Assembly: GCF_004151105.1 (NCBI RefSeq)
Contig: NZ_PHRF01000165.1
Coordinates: 1-64,000 of the forward strand
Reading direction: 5' to 3'
DNA: 64,000 nt
Origin: Streptomyces sp. L-9-10
GTDB lineage: Bacteria; Actinomycetota; Actinomycetes; Streptomycetales; Streptomycetaceae
In this document: positions 1 through 8,010 of the stretch, piece after piece
Numbering within the stretch: the stretch's first letter is position 1
Layout of the letters: each line of letters opens with the position of its first letter
Notes under the pieces: model-generated
The model's database searches: none
Seen by the model: the letters and a program-made list of their open reading frames with translations, nothing else
What the model was told of the DNA's origin: nothing
Made by a program: the position numbers and the translations under genes

Positions 1-1959
1 GATCGGCTCGATGACCGTTTCCGGCTGCTGACCAGCGGGAGCCGGACCGTTCTGCCGCGCCAGCAGACGCTGCGCGCGGTCGTCGACTGGTCCTGGGAGC
101 TGCTCGACGCGTCCGAACGCGCGGTACTGCGCCGGCTGTCGGTCTTCGCGGGCGGCTGTGGACTGACGGCCGCCGAGGCGGTCTGCGCGGACAACCCGAA
201 TGACTCGGACAACCCGAACGACTCGGCCGGTACGGCCACCCCTGAAGCCCCGGACACCCCGGATGCCCAGGCCACCCCTGAAGCCCCGGTCGCCGCAGAG
301 GTCACACACGTCGTCGCGTCCCAGGACGTCGCCCGGCTCCTCGGCTCCCTCATCGACAAGTCCCTCGTCGTCGCCGCCCCCGGGCCCGACGGCGACATGC
401 GCTACCGGCTGCTGGAAACGGTCGCCGAGTACACCGCGGAGCGGCTCGACCAGGCAGGTGACCGGGACGCCGCCGAGCGCCGCCACCTCGTGTGCTACCG
501 GGAGCTGGCCCGTACCACCGACCCCGTACTGCGCGGCCCCGGCCAGCACGCCGCGATCGCCCTCTTCCAGCTGGAGTACGAGAATCTGCGCACCGCGCTG
601 CGCCGCGCCGTCGCCGCCCGCGACGAACAGGAGGCGCTCTGTCTCGTCCTCTCCCTCGGCTGGCTCTGGCAGATGCTCGATCTGCGCGCCGACGCCCGTC
701 ACTGGGCGGAGGCCGCCTCGGCTCTCGGACCCGACCCGTTCGCCCCGCCCGTGGAGCCGGCCCCCGCCCTCCCGGAGCGGTGCACGGACGCACCACCGCC
801 CATGGCCCCCGAACTGCTCAAGGAGGCCAGGCGCCAGGTGCGGCTGATCGGGATCGTCAGCATGAATCACGACGCGGAGAACTGGGCCACGCCCGAACGG
901 CTCGCGTGGCTGCGCAAGGTCGCCGACGCCTACCGGCCGGGGCTTCCGCAGACCTGCCGGTTCCCCGGCTCGCTGTGGGTCTTCGCGTACATGCTCAGCG
1001 GCGATCCGCAGGGGCTGAGACGGGTCGTGGACGAGACCGTACGGGCATGCGAGAGGCTGGGATACGACTGGGAGCTGGCCAGCGCGCTGCACATACGGGC
1101 CAATATCTTCTCGAACCGCGGTGACCGGGCCGGGGACGCGACCCGGGACACCGACCGCAGCCTGGAGATCTTCCAGCGGCTCGGCGACGCCTGGGGCATC
1201 GCCGAGGCGCTGTCCGCGCGGGGCGAGGCCAGGGAGAGGGCAGGGGAATACCGCCTCGCCGCCGACGACTACCGGGCCGCCATCGGCCACGCCGAAAGGC
1301 TCGGCGCGCAGAGCCAGGCCGCGCTGTTGCGTTCCCGGCTGGCGGCGACCATGTTCGAGACCGGCCAGGGCGAGGAGGGCGAGCGCATCCTCCGCGAGGT
1401 GCTGGCCGAGGGGCGCGACACCTGGCACGAGGCGCAGCCCGCGGCCCGGCTCTTTCTCGCGCTCTGGCTGGGCCGTACCGGACGCGGGGACGAGGCGCGG
1501 GAAGAACTCAACCACCTGCTCGACGTGTTCCGCTCCGAGACGCTGGCCACCTTCGAGGGGTTCGTCCAGGGGGTCTTCGCCTGGCTGGACTGCGCGGACG
1601 GCCGCTACGCCACGGCGCTGGAGGCGGCCCGCGCGGCCGTGGAGGCGGCACTCACCCCGCTTTCGCTGATGGTCGCCCCCGAGATGGCCGCGGTCCATCT
1701 GGTGACGGTCGCCTGGGCGCTGGGCGGTCTGGCCGCCGAAGCGGGCGACCGGGAGCGCGGCCGGGACGCGGCACGGCTGATCGGCGCGTACGAGGCGCTG
1801 TCGCCCGTCGGGCACCACCCCGCGTTCTCGGAGCGGTCCATCAGGAAGGGCGCGCGCGAGACGGTGATGGGTGTGCTCGGTGAGGCCGCGTTCGAGGAGG
1901 CACGCGCCGAGGGCGGCGGCCTCACTCTGGAGGAGGCCACCACCCTCGCCGGATGCTGA
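1..1959 (+). CDS. AfsR/SARP-type STAND regulator, C-terminal part (5' end outside window)
   Basis: The frame is open from base 1, so the gene enters from the left and only its last 652 codons are seen. The first residues (LTSGSRTVLPRQQTLRAVVD, then WSWELL and RRLSVFAGG) are the winged-helix segment that follows the NB-ARC ATPase in AfsR-like and LuxR/BTAD-STAND activators. An Asn/Asp/Pro/Ala-rich stretch with duplicated NPNDS and TPEAP units (about residues 66-97) is followed by a long helical TPR-like region typical of the sensory C-terminus. The DNA-binding N-terminus is not visible, so SARP versus LuxR class is undecided. It converges on the DrrAB-like operon, and SARP-like direct repeats lie in front of that operon, which makes the operon a candidate target (inference). 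Confidence 0.8.
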   Translation, partial: DRLDDRFRLLTSGSRTVLPRQQTLRAVVDWSWELLDASERAVLRRLSVFAGGCGLTAAEAVCADNPNDSDNPNDSAGTATPEAPDTPDAQATPEAPVAAEVTHVVASQDVARLLGSLIDKSLVVAAPGPDGDMRYRLLETVAEYTAERLDQAGDRDAAERRHLVCYRELARTTDPVLRGPGQHAAIALFQLEYENLRTALRRAVAARDEQEALCLVLSLGWLWQMLDLRADARHWAEAASALGPDPFAPPVEPAPALPERCTDAPPPMAPELLKEARRQVRLIGIVSMNHDAENWATPERLAWLRKVADAYRPGLPQTCRFPGSLWVFAYMLSGDPQGLRRVVDETVRACERLGYDWELASALHIRANIFSNRGDRAGDATRDTDRSLEIFQRLGDAWGIAEALSARGEARERAGEYRLAADDYRAAIGHAERLGAQSQAALLRSRLAATMFETGQGEEGERILREVLAEGRDTWHEAQPAARLFLALWLGRTGRGDEAREELNHLLDVFRSETLATFEGFVQGVFAWLDCADGRYATALEAARAAVEAALTPLSLMVAPEMAAVHLVTVAWALGGLAAEAGDRERGRDAARLIGAYEALSPVGHHPAFSERSIRKGARETVMGVLGEAAFEEARAEGGGLTLEEATTLAGC

Positions 1960-2094
1960 ACCCGTCGTCCGGGACTCGTCGTCGGGGGCCCGTCGTCCGG
2001 GATCTGTCCGGTCCCGGACCCGTCGTCGGGGACCCGTCGTCCGGGACCCGTCGTCCGGGATCTGTCCGGTCCCGGACCCGTCGGGGCCCTGACG
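1960..2094. repeat. GC-rich direct/inverted repeats between convergent genes
   Basis: The gap between the regulator stop and the ABC permease stop is made of variants of a CGTCGTCCGGGAC unit. A unit of about 35 bp (CGTCGTCCGGGATC...) occurs twice. The copies are partly self-complementary, so they may fold and end transcription from both sides. No gene is seen. Confidence 0.6.
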
Positions 2095-2952
2095 TCAGGA
2101 CTTCTTCCGGAACTTGGCCACCGCGAGCGGCGCCGTCACCAGCGTGATCGCCGCCGCCCACCCCAGCGTCATCCACGCCGAGTCCGCGACAGGACCGCCG
2201 TTGATCAGGCTCCGCGCCGCGTCCGCGAGATTGGACAGCGGGTTGTAGTCGGTGAACGCCTGGAGCCAGCCGGGCATCGTGGACGGCGGGGCGAAGATCG
2301 ACGAGCCGAACTGCAAGGGCATCAGAACGAGCATCGCCACGCCCTGGACGGCCTGCGCCGTCTTCATCGTGAGCCCCAGCAATATGAAGATCCACATCAG
2401 CGAGGCGCCGAACACCAGGGACAGACCGACCGCTCCGAACAGTTCGAGCACCGACGTCCTGATCTCCATGCCGAGCAGGAAGCCCATGCCGAGCAGGATC
2501 GCGGTGGCGACCAGCATCCGGCCGATCTCGACGACGATCTTGGCGATCAGCACCGAGGACCGGGCGATCGGCATCGTACGGAACCGGTCCATGACCCCCT
2601 TGCGGAAGTCGTCGTTCACGCCCGTGCCGACGGCCATCGCGATGTTCATGCCCATCATCGCCATCAGGCCGGGGATCACATAGTTCACATACTCCTCGCG
2701 GCTGCCGCCGAGGCTCGCGCCCACGGAGCCGCCGAAGACATACACGAACAGCAGCGTGAAGATGATCGGCATCAGCAGGACGTCGAACATCGACTCGGGG
2801 TCCTGCTTGATCTGGAGGGCGTTGCGGCGCACCAGCGCGCCGATGTGCCGCAGATTGGCGCGCAGTCCGATCCGGCCCTCGTCGGGGACGGCGGCGGACG
2901 ACGGCACGGGTGCCTTCTCGGGCGCGGACGTGGGCAGTGTGGTCGTGCTCAT
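2095..2952 (-). CDS. ABC-2 type permease, DrrB-like
   Basis: 285 aa. After an approximately 45-residue Pro/Ala-rich cytoplasmic N-terminus, the protein shows the six hydrophobic segments of the ABC-2 family. It includes the VLLMPIIFTLLFVYVFGG first helix, a long FRTMPIARSSVLI cytoplasmic loop and a last LGWAAAITLVTAPLAVAKF helix. The family pairs with one ATPase to export anthracycline-type drugs or other hydrophobic compounds. The ATG at 2952 overlaps the TGA of the upstream ATPase gene (ATGA), so the pair is translationally coupled. The substrate cannot be told from sequence. Confidence 0.9.
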   Translation of the reverse strand: MSTTTLPTSAPEKAPVPSSAAVPDEGRIGLRANLRHIGALVRRNALQIKQDPESMFDVLLMPIIFTLLFVYVFGGSVGASLGGSREEYVNYVIPGLMAMMGMNIAMAVGTGVNDDFRKGVMDRFRTMPIARSSVLIAKIVVEIGRMLVATAILLGMGFLLGMEIRTSVLELFGAVGLSLVFGASLMWIFILLGLTMKTAQAVQGVAMLVLMPLQFGSSIFAPPSTMPGWLQAFTDYNPLSNLADAARSLINGGPVADSAWMTLGWAAAITLVTAPLAVAKFRKKS

Positions 2953-3977
2953 GCCGCGACCTCCTCGGGTGTGGTGTCGGACACGGAGGCCGTCTTCTGG
3001 CCGGTGATGGCCAGGAACACTTCGTCCAGGCTCGGGAGATGGGTGCCGATATGGGCGATACCGAAGCCGCGTTCGCCCAGCAGGCCGACGACCGCGGTCA
3101 GTTGCTCATCGCTCAGGATCGGTACGTACAGCAGGCCCTCGTCCGGGACGGCCTGCGTGCCGGCCAGGCCGTCGAGCCCGGTCTCGGCGATCGCCCGTGC
3201 CATCGCGGGGAGCTGCGCCGGGTCCGCGGGCCGGATCTGGAGCGTACGGCCGCCGACCTTCGCCTTCAGTTCGTCCACCTTGCCGTTGGCGATGACCCGG
3301 CCGCGGTCGATGACCGTCAGCTCGCTGGCCAGCTGCTCGGCCTCTTCCATGTACTGGGTGGTGAGCAGGACGGTGGACCCCTCCGCGACCATCCGCTGCA
3401 CCTCGTCCCAGACCTCGTTGCGGGTACGGGGGTCGAGCCCGGTGGTCGGCTCGTCCAGATAGAGCACGGACGGCCGGCCGATCATCGAGGCCGCCAGGTC
3501 GAGCCGGCGCCGCATACCGCCGGAGTACTGCATCGCGGCCCGCTTCGCCGCCTCGGTGAGGGAGAAGCGCTCCAGCAGCTCGTCGGCGCGGCGGCGGGCG
3601 TCCTTGCGGGACAGATCGAGCAGCCGGCCGATCATGTAGAGGTTCTCCCAGCCGGAGAGCTTCTCGTCGACCGAGGCGTACTGGCCGGTGAGACCGATGG
3701 TGCGGCGCAGCTGGCGCGGCTGGCGCAGTACGTCGTACCCGGCGACCCTCGCGGTCCCGGCGTCCGGCTGGACGAGCGTGGAGAGAATACGGACGAGCGT
3801 TGTCTTGCCGGCGCCGTTGGGCCCGAGCACACCGAGGACGGTGCCCTCGCGCACATCGAGGTCCACTCCGTCGAGAGCGCGGGTGCCCTGTGGTCCGCCG
3901 TAGTGCTTGACCAGCCCCCGTACCTCGACGGCGTTGCCCGTGCGGCTGCCGTTGGGGTTCTTGTCGATTCGAGTCAT
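2949..3977 (-). CDS. ABC transporter ATP-binding protein, DrrA-like
   Basis: 342 aa from the ATG at 3977 (MTRIDKNPNG). An in-frame ATG at 4028 would add 17 residues encoded by the direct-repeat region and is less likely. It carries Walker A GPNGAGKTT, Q-loop region IGLTGQYASVD, signature YSGGMRRRLDLA, Walker B VLYLDEPTTGLD and switch LLTTQYMEEAEQL, with the C-terminal DrrA extension. It energises the coupled permease. Expression may be driven from the region holding three TTGTCGG repeats just upstream. Confidence 0.93.
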   Translation of the reverse strand: MTRIDKNPNGSRTGNAVEVRGLVKHYGGPQGTRALDGVDLDVREGTVLGVLGPNGAGKTTLVRILSTLVQPDAGTARVAGYDVLRQPRQLRRTIGLTGQYASVDEKLSGWENLYMIGRLLDLSRKDARRRADELLERFSLTEAAKRAAMQYSGGMRRRLDLAASMIGRPSVLYLDEPTTGLDPRTRNEVWDEVQRMVAEGSTVLLTTQYMEEAEQLASELTVIDRGRVIANGKVDELKAKVGGRTLQIRPADPAQLPAMARAIAETGLDGLAGTQAVPDEGLLYVPILSDEQLTAVVGLLGERGFGIAHIGTHLPSLDEVFLAITGQKTASVSDTTPEEVAA

Positions 3978-3999
3978 GACACCAGTGGAGCAGCCGCCA

Positions 4000-4028
4000 C
4001 CGACAATCCACCGACAAGCCGCCGACAA
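4000..4028 (-). promoter_or_regulatory. Three 11-bp-spaced TTGTCGG direct repeats (SARP-box-like)
   Basis: On the minus strand TTGTCGG occurs at 4028-4022, 4017-4011 and 4006-4000, so heptamers are separated by exactly 4 bp. SARP activators recognise heptameric direct repeats with 11-bp period, placed just before the -10 region. The last repeat ends 22 bp before the DrrA-like ATG. The -10 region is not obvious (GCTCCA or TCCACT). Confidence 0.5.
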
Positions 4029-4080
4029 GCCGTCGTCGGGAGGCTGTCGGGCCGCCTTCGTGCCGCGCCGCGCGGACAGC

Positions 4081-4118
4081 CGACAGCCCGCCGACGGGGG
4101 AAGATCGGCGGGCTGTCG
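4081..4118. terminator. 14-bp hairpin downstream of panB
   Basis: CGACAGCCCGCCGA (4081-4094) pairs perfectly with TCGGCGGGCTGTCG (4105-4118) across a 10-nt loop. It lies downstream of panB on the minus strand and upstream of the DrrA-like gene. A terminator is the simplest reading. The rest of 4119-4280 is GAGCGGAGAC-type low-complexity repeat with no gene. Confidence 0.55.
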
Positions 4119-4280
4119 TCCGTGCGGGCAGTGGCTTCTGGGGCGGTGGGACCCGCCTCCCGGGCCTTGCCTCCCGGGACTCGTCCCCGCCTCTCGTCCC
4201 CACGCGGCCCCACCGCGGCCCCGCCTCGCGGAGACGAGCGGAGCCGAGCCGAGCGGAGACGAGCGGAGACGGGACAGGAC

Positions 4281-5183
4281 CTAGTGGAACGTGTGCTCCT
4301 CCTGAGGGAACGTTCCTCCGATGACCTCTTCCGCAAACTCCCTCGCCGCGTCCCCGAGCGTCTGCCGGAGATTCGCGTACTGCTTCGTGAAGCGCGGCAC
4401 CTTCCCTCCGGTGAGCCCGACCATGTCGGTGTGGACGAGTACCTGCGCGTCCGTCTCGGGCCCGGCGCCGATCCCGATGGTCGGGATGTGCAGGATGCGG
4501 GTCACCTCGGCGGCCAGCTCGGCGGGGACCAGTTCGAGCACGACCGCGAACGCCCCCGCGTCCTGTACCGCCTTGGCGTCGCGGAGCAGCTGCTGCGCGG
4601 CCTCCTCGCCGCGGCCCTGCACCCGGTAGCCGAGGGTGTTGACGGACTGCGGGGTGAGTCCGATGTGTCCCATCACCGGGATGCCGGCCTGTACCAGCAG
4701 CTCGATCTGGGTGTGCGAGCGCTCGCCGCCCTCCAGCTTGACCGCGCCCACCCCCGCGTCCTTCACCAGCCGTGTGGCGCTGCGCAGGGCCTGGACCGGC
4801 CCTTCCTGGTACGAGCCGAACGGCAGGTCGCCGACGATCAGGGCGCGCTTCGTGCCCCGTACGACGGCCGCGGCGAGCATCGTCATCTCGTCCAGCGTGA
4901 CGGGCACGGTCGTCTCGTACCCCAGATGGCAGTTCCCCATCGAGTCGCCGACGAGCATGACGGGGATGCCCGCCTCGTCGAACACGGAGGCCGTCATCGC
5001 GTCATAGGCGGTGAGCATGGGCCACTTCTCGCCGCGCTCCTTGGCGGCGGTGATGGCATGGACGGTGATGCGCCGGGAACTCGTGCCGCCGTACAGCGCC
5101 TTGGGGTCGGCTTCGGGGCGTCCCGCGGGTGACGTCCGCGCAGCCTCGGTCTGAACAGTCATGGCCAAAGGCCCTTTCGTCAT
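4281..5183 (-). CDS. panB: 3-methyl-2-oxobutanoate hydroxymethyltransferase (ketopantoate hydroxymethyltransferase)
   Basis: Up to 300 aa. PanB transfers a hydroxymethyl group from 5,10-methylene-THF to 2-oxoisovalerate, the first step of pantothenate synthesis, in the cytosol. Family landmarks are MLTAYDAMTASVFDEAGIPV, LVGDSMGN (metal-binding Asp), TLDEM, VGDLPFGSYQ, VKLEGG, PVMGHIGLTPQSV and IGIGAGPETDAQVLVHTDM. The start may be the ATG at 5183 or at 5162 (MTVQTEAA); neither has a decisive ribosome-binding site. It is divergent from the DHA2 pump. Confidence 0.97.
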   Translation of the reverse strand: MTKGPLAMTVQTEAARTSPAGRPEADPKALYGGTSSRRITVHAITAAKERGEKWPMLTAYDAMTASVFDEAGIPVMLVGDSMGNCHLGYETTVPVTLDEMTMLAAAVVRGTKRALIVGDLPFGSYQEGPVQALRSATRLVKDAGVGAVKLEGGERSHTQIELLVQAGIPVMGHIGLTPQSVNTLGYRVQGRGEEAAQQLLRDAKAVQDAGAFAVVLELVPAELAAEVTRILHIPTIGIGAGPETDAQVLVHTDMVGLTGGKVPRFTKQYANLRQTLGDAAREFAEEVIGGTFPQEEHTFH

Positions 5184-5338
5184 CTCGAGGCACCCTGACG
5201 GTGTCCCCGGACCGGTTCCATGGTGGCATCCCGGTACCGGTCACGGGAAGAGGGGCCGGGAAGTGGGGGCGTGCGGCGCCTCGTGGGGCCATGCGTCCGT
5301 GGCCATGTGTCCCGTGGGCCATGCGTAAAGACTTTCCA

Positions 5339-5357
5339 ATACGAGACGGTCTCGTAT
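5339..5357. promoter_or_regulatory. 9-1-9 palindrome, probable TetR operator
   Basis: ATACGAGAC-G-GTCTCGTAT is a perfect inverted repeat with one central base, 24 bp before the ATG of the DHA2 efflux gene. Size and symmetry fit a TetR-family operator. The TetR gene immediately downstream of the pump is the obvious candidate binder. Confidence 0.7.
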
Positions 5358-5381
5358 CGGAAGTGGTCTAGGGTGTGCGTC

Positions 5382-7004
5382 ATGTCCACACCGTCCGGCG
5401 GCGCCGCCGCCGCACCCCGCATACCCGAGTCCCGTGTTCCGGAGGCGGTCCACCGCCGCCGCTGGGCCATCCTCGGCGTTCTGATGTTCAGCCTGCTCAT
5501 CGTCGTGCTGGACAACTCGATCCTGAACGTGGCGGTCAAGACGATCGCCGCCCCCGAGCCCACCGGTATCGGCGCCACCCAGAGCGAGCTGGAGTGGGCG
5601 ATCAACTCCTACACGCTCGTCTTCGCAGGGCTGCTCTTCACCTCCGGGCTGCTCGGTGACCGCATCGGCCGCAAGAAGGTGCTCCTCTTCGGCATCGCCG
5701 TCTTCGGCCTCGGCTCGGCGCTCGCCGCCCTGTCCGGATCGCCCGCCGAACTCATCGGCTACCGCGCCCTGATGGGCTTCGGCGCCGCCTTCGTGATGCC
5801 CGCCACCCTCGCCGTCCTGATGAATGTCTTCGAGCGCGAGGAGCAGCCCAAGGCCATCGGCATCTGGGCGGGCAGCGTGGGCCTCGGCATCGCGATCGGC
5901 CCGATCACCGGCGGTCTGCTGCTCGAACACTTCTGGTGGGGCTCCATCTTCCTGGTCAACGTCCCGGTGGCCGTCGTCGCGCTGGTCGCGATGGTGCTGC
6001 TGGTCCCGGACTCCAAGGACCCCAGGCCCGGCCGGGTCGACCCGCTGGGCGTCGTCCTCTCCATCGTCGGACTCGTCCTGCTGGTGTACGGCATCATCCG
6101 CGGCGGCGAGTTGGCCGACTTCACCGGCGCGAGCGTGCTGGCCCCGCTTCTCGGCGGCGTTGCCGTACTCGCCCTGTTCGTCTGGCACGAGAAGCGCAGC
6201 AGCCACCCGTCCATCGACATCTCGTACTTCAGGAAGCCGGCCTTCGCCGCCGCCGTCGCCGCCATCGCGCTGGTCTTCTTCGCGCTGATGGGCGTGACCT
6301 TCTTCTCGGCCTTCTACCTCCAGAGCGTGCGCGGCTACAGCGCGCTCCAGTCCGGGCTGCTGATCCTGCCGCTCGCCGCGGCGCAGATGATCTTCGCGCC
6401 GCGGGCCCGGCTGGTGGTGGACCGGTTCGGCGCCCGCGCGGTCTGCACGGTCGGCATGCTGCTCGTCGCGGCGGGACTCGCCGCGTTCGCCCTCTTCGGC
6501 ACGGACACTCCGGTCTGGGTGCTGTGCCTCGTCTTCTTCGTCCAGGGCACCGGAATGGCGCACATCATGCCGCCGGTGACCGTCGCGGTCATGCAGGCGC
6601 TGCCCCGGGAGAAGGCCGGCTCCGGCTCGGCCATCAACAACACCTTCCGCCAGGTCGGCGGCGCCCTCGGGATCGCCGTACTGGGCTCGGTGCTCTCCGC
6701 GACCTACCGGGGCGGGATCGAGGGACACCTCGGCGCGGTCCCGGCCGCCGCGCGGGACGCGGCGGGGGAGTCGATCGAGGCCACCCTCGGCGTCGCGGAG
6801 AAGATGGGTCCTGCGGGCCGGCCGCTGATCAGCTCGGCCTACGACGCGTTCCTCGACGCCATGCATGTCACCGCCCTCGGCTCGGCGGCCGTCGCGCTGA
6901 TCGGCGCCGTGGTGGTCGCGCTCTTCCTGCCGGGCAGGCCGGAGCCGCGGAAGCTCGCGGGGAGCGAGGAGGCGCCCGAACCCGTGACCGCCGCCCGCGG
7001 CTGA
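5382..7004 (+). CDS. MFS efflux transporter, DHA2 (EmrB/QacA) family
   Basis: 540 aa from the ATG at 5382. Upstream in-frame starts would run the protein through the palindromic operator, so they were rejected. About 14 hydrophobic helices are visible. Motif A GDRIGRKK lies between TM2 and TM3, the D1-type LDNSILNVAV lies in TM1, and motif C-like GIAIGPITGG follows. Members of this family export drugs and dyes with proton antiport. The neighbouring TetR gene and the operator indicate drug-induced, TetR-repressed expression. The substrate is unknown. Confidence 0.93.
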   Translation: MSTPSGGAAAAPRIPESRVPEAVHRRRWAILGVLMFSLLIVVLDNSILNVAVKTIAAPEPTGIGATQSELEWAINSYTLVFAGLLFTSGLLGDRIGRKKVLLFGIAVFGLGSALAALSGSPAELIGYRALMGFGAAFVMPATLAVLMNVFEREEQPKAIGIWAGSVGLGIAIGPITGGLLLEHFWWGSIFLVNVPVAVVALVAMVLLVPDSKDPRPGRVDPLGVVLSIVGLVLLVYGIIRGGELADFTGASVLAPLLGGVAVLALFVWHEKRSSHPSIDISYFRKPAFAAAVAAIALVFFALMGVTFFSAFYLQSVRGYSALQSGLLILPLAAAQMIFAPRARLVVDRFGARAVCTVGMLLVAAGLAAFALFGTDTPVWVLCLVFFVQGTGMAHIMPPVTVAVMQALPREKAGSGSAINNTFRQVGGALGIAVLGSVLSATYRGGIEGHLGAVPAAARDAAGESIEATLGVAEKMGPAGRPLISSAYDAFLDAMHVTALGSAAVALIGAVVVALFLPGRPEPRKLAGSEEAPEPVTAARG

Positions 7005-7154
7005 CGGCGGCGCGGTGCACGCCGTGTCTGTCGTGTACGTCGTGTACGCCATGGGGTGAGACGCCGTGAGGTGAGACGCCGTGTACGAGAATTGGCGCGG
7101 CGGAAGCGCGGCGCGGCGTACGCGGCGGCCGAGGGCGGCGAGAGGCGGAGACAG

Positions 7155-7763
7155 GTGCGGGAGCAGGGCCACGAGAAGGAACACCGGCGCGGCAGGCCAC
7201 GCAGTGAGGCGGTCGAGCGGGCGATCCTGGAGGCCGTCGTGACCCTGCTGGAGGACGGTGTGCCGCTCGGCACGCTCTCCGTCGAACGTATCGCCCGTAC
7301 CGCGGGCGTCGGCAAGGCGACCATCTACCGGCGCTGGCACGGCAAGGAGGAGCTCTTCCTCGACGTCCTGCGGGAGATCGAGCCACCGGAACCCGAACTG
7401 CCCGGCACATCGGCGCTCGACGATCTCAGGGTCGTGCTGGAGGCGATGCGCCGGCGCGGGCTCGCCCAGCGGTCCTCGGCCATGCTGCACAACGTCGTCG
7501 TCGAGATGAAGAGCCAGCCCCAACTCTGGGCGGAGTACCACAGGACGGTCATCGGCCCCCGGCGCGAGATGACGACGGGCCTGATCCGGCGCGGGGTCGC
7601 CTCCGGTGAGCTACGGGACGACCTGAGCGTGGAGCTGATGCACGAACTGCTGATCGGCCCGATGCTCATGCGCACCCTGCACCGGCCCGGCGCACCCCTG
7701 GAGGAGGACCTCCCCGACCAGATCATCAGCGCCGTGCTCCAGGGGCTGCGCCCGCCCGAATAA
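7155..7763 (+). CDS. TetR/AcrR family regulator
   Basis: 202 aa if started at the GTG at 7155, which has GGAG 4 nt upstream. An upstream start at 7056 would add 33 Arg/Ala-rich residues of poor family fit. The N-terminal HTH reads LSVERIARTAGVGKATIYRR followed by WHGKEELF, which is typical TetR. The C-terminal ligand domain matches the TetR_C shape (EMTTGLIRRGVASGELRDD). It lies 150 bp after the DHA2 pump on the same strand and probably represses it through the palindrome at 5339-5357. Confidence 0.88.
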   Translation: MREQGHEKEHRRGRPRSEAVERAILEAVVTLLEDGVPLGTLSVERIARTAGVGKATIYRRWHGKEELFLDVLREIEPPEPELPGTSALDDLRVVLEAMRRRGLAQRSSAMLHNVVVEMKSQPQLWAEYHRTVIGPRREMTTGLIRRGVASGELRDDLSVELMHELLIGPMLMRTLHRPGAPLEEDLPDQIISAVLQGLRPPE

Positions 7764-7877
7764 CGCCGGTGCGCGTCGGGAAACCTTCGGGAGACCGTCG
7801 GGAGATGACGCCGCCGCGCGCCGGAAAAGGCCCGGCCCGGCCGTGCGGGATCTGTCACACCCGCCCTGCTTTCGCCC

Positions 7878-7905
7878 TTGATCGGAACTTCCGGACGCGT
7901 ACTCT
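7878..7905 (+). promoter_or_regulatory. Candidate promoter of the EEP-domain gene
   Basis: TTGATC (7878-7883) and TACTCT (7900-7905) are separated by 16 bp, resembling a sigma-HrdB promoter, about 105 bp upstream of the ATG at 8011. The rest of 7764-8010 holds no gene. Confidence 0.3.
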
Positions 7906-8010
7906 TCGTCTCCGTGCCAGAACGGCTGTCCACGGACGGCGGAGAAAGTGCCCGTACATCGCCTAGGGTCGGGGGCGGGCGTGCACAGCAAGGCAGTGAG
8001 GGCAGCGCAT

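Noticed and set aside
3984..4006. DNA-damage promoter reading of TTGTCGGTG-N8-TCCACT before the DrrA-like gene
   Set aside because: The -10 lacks the A at position two, and the triple 11-bp periodicity is better explained as activator repeats.
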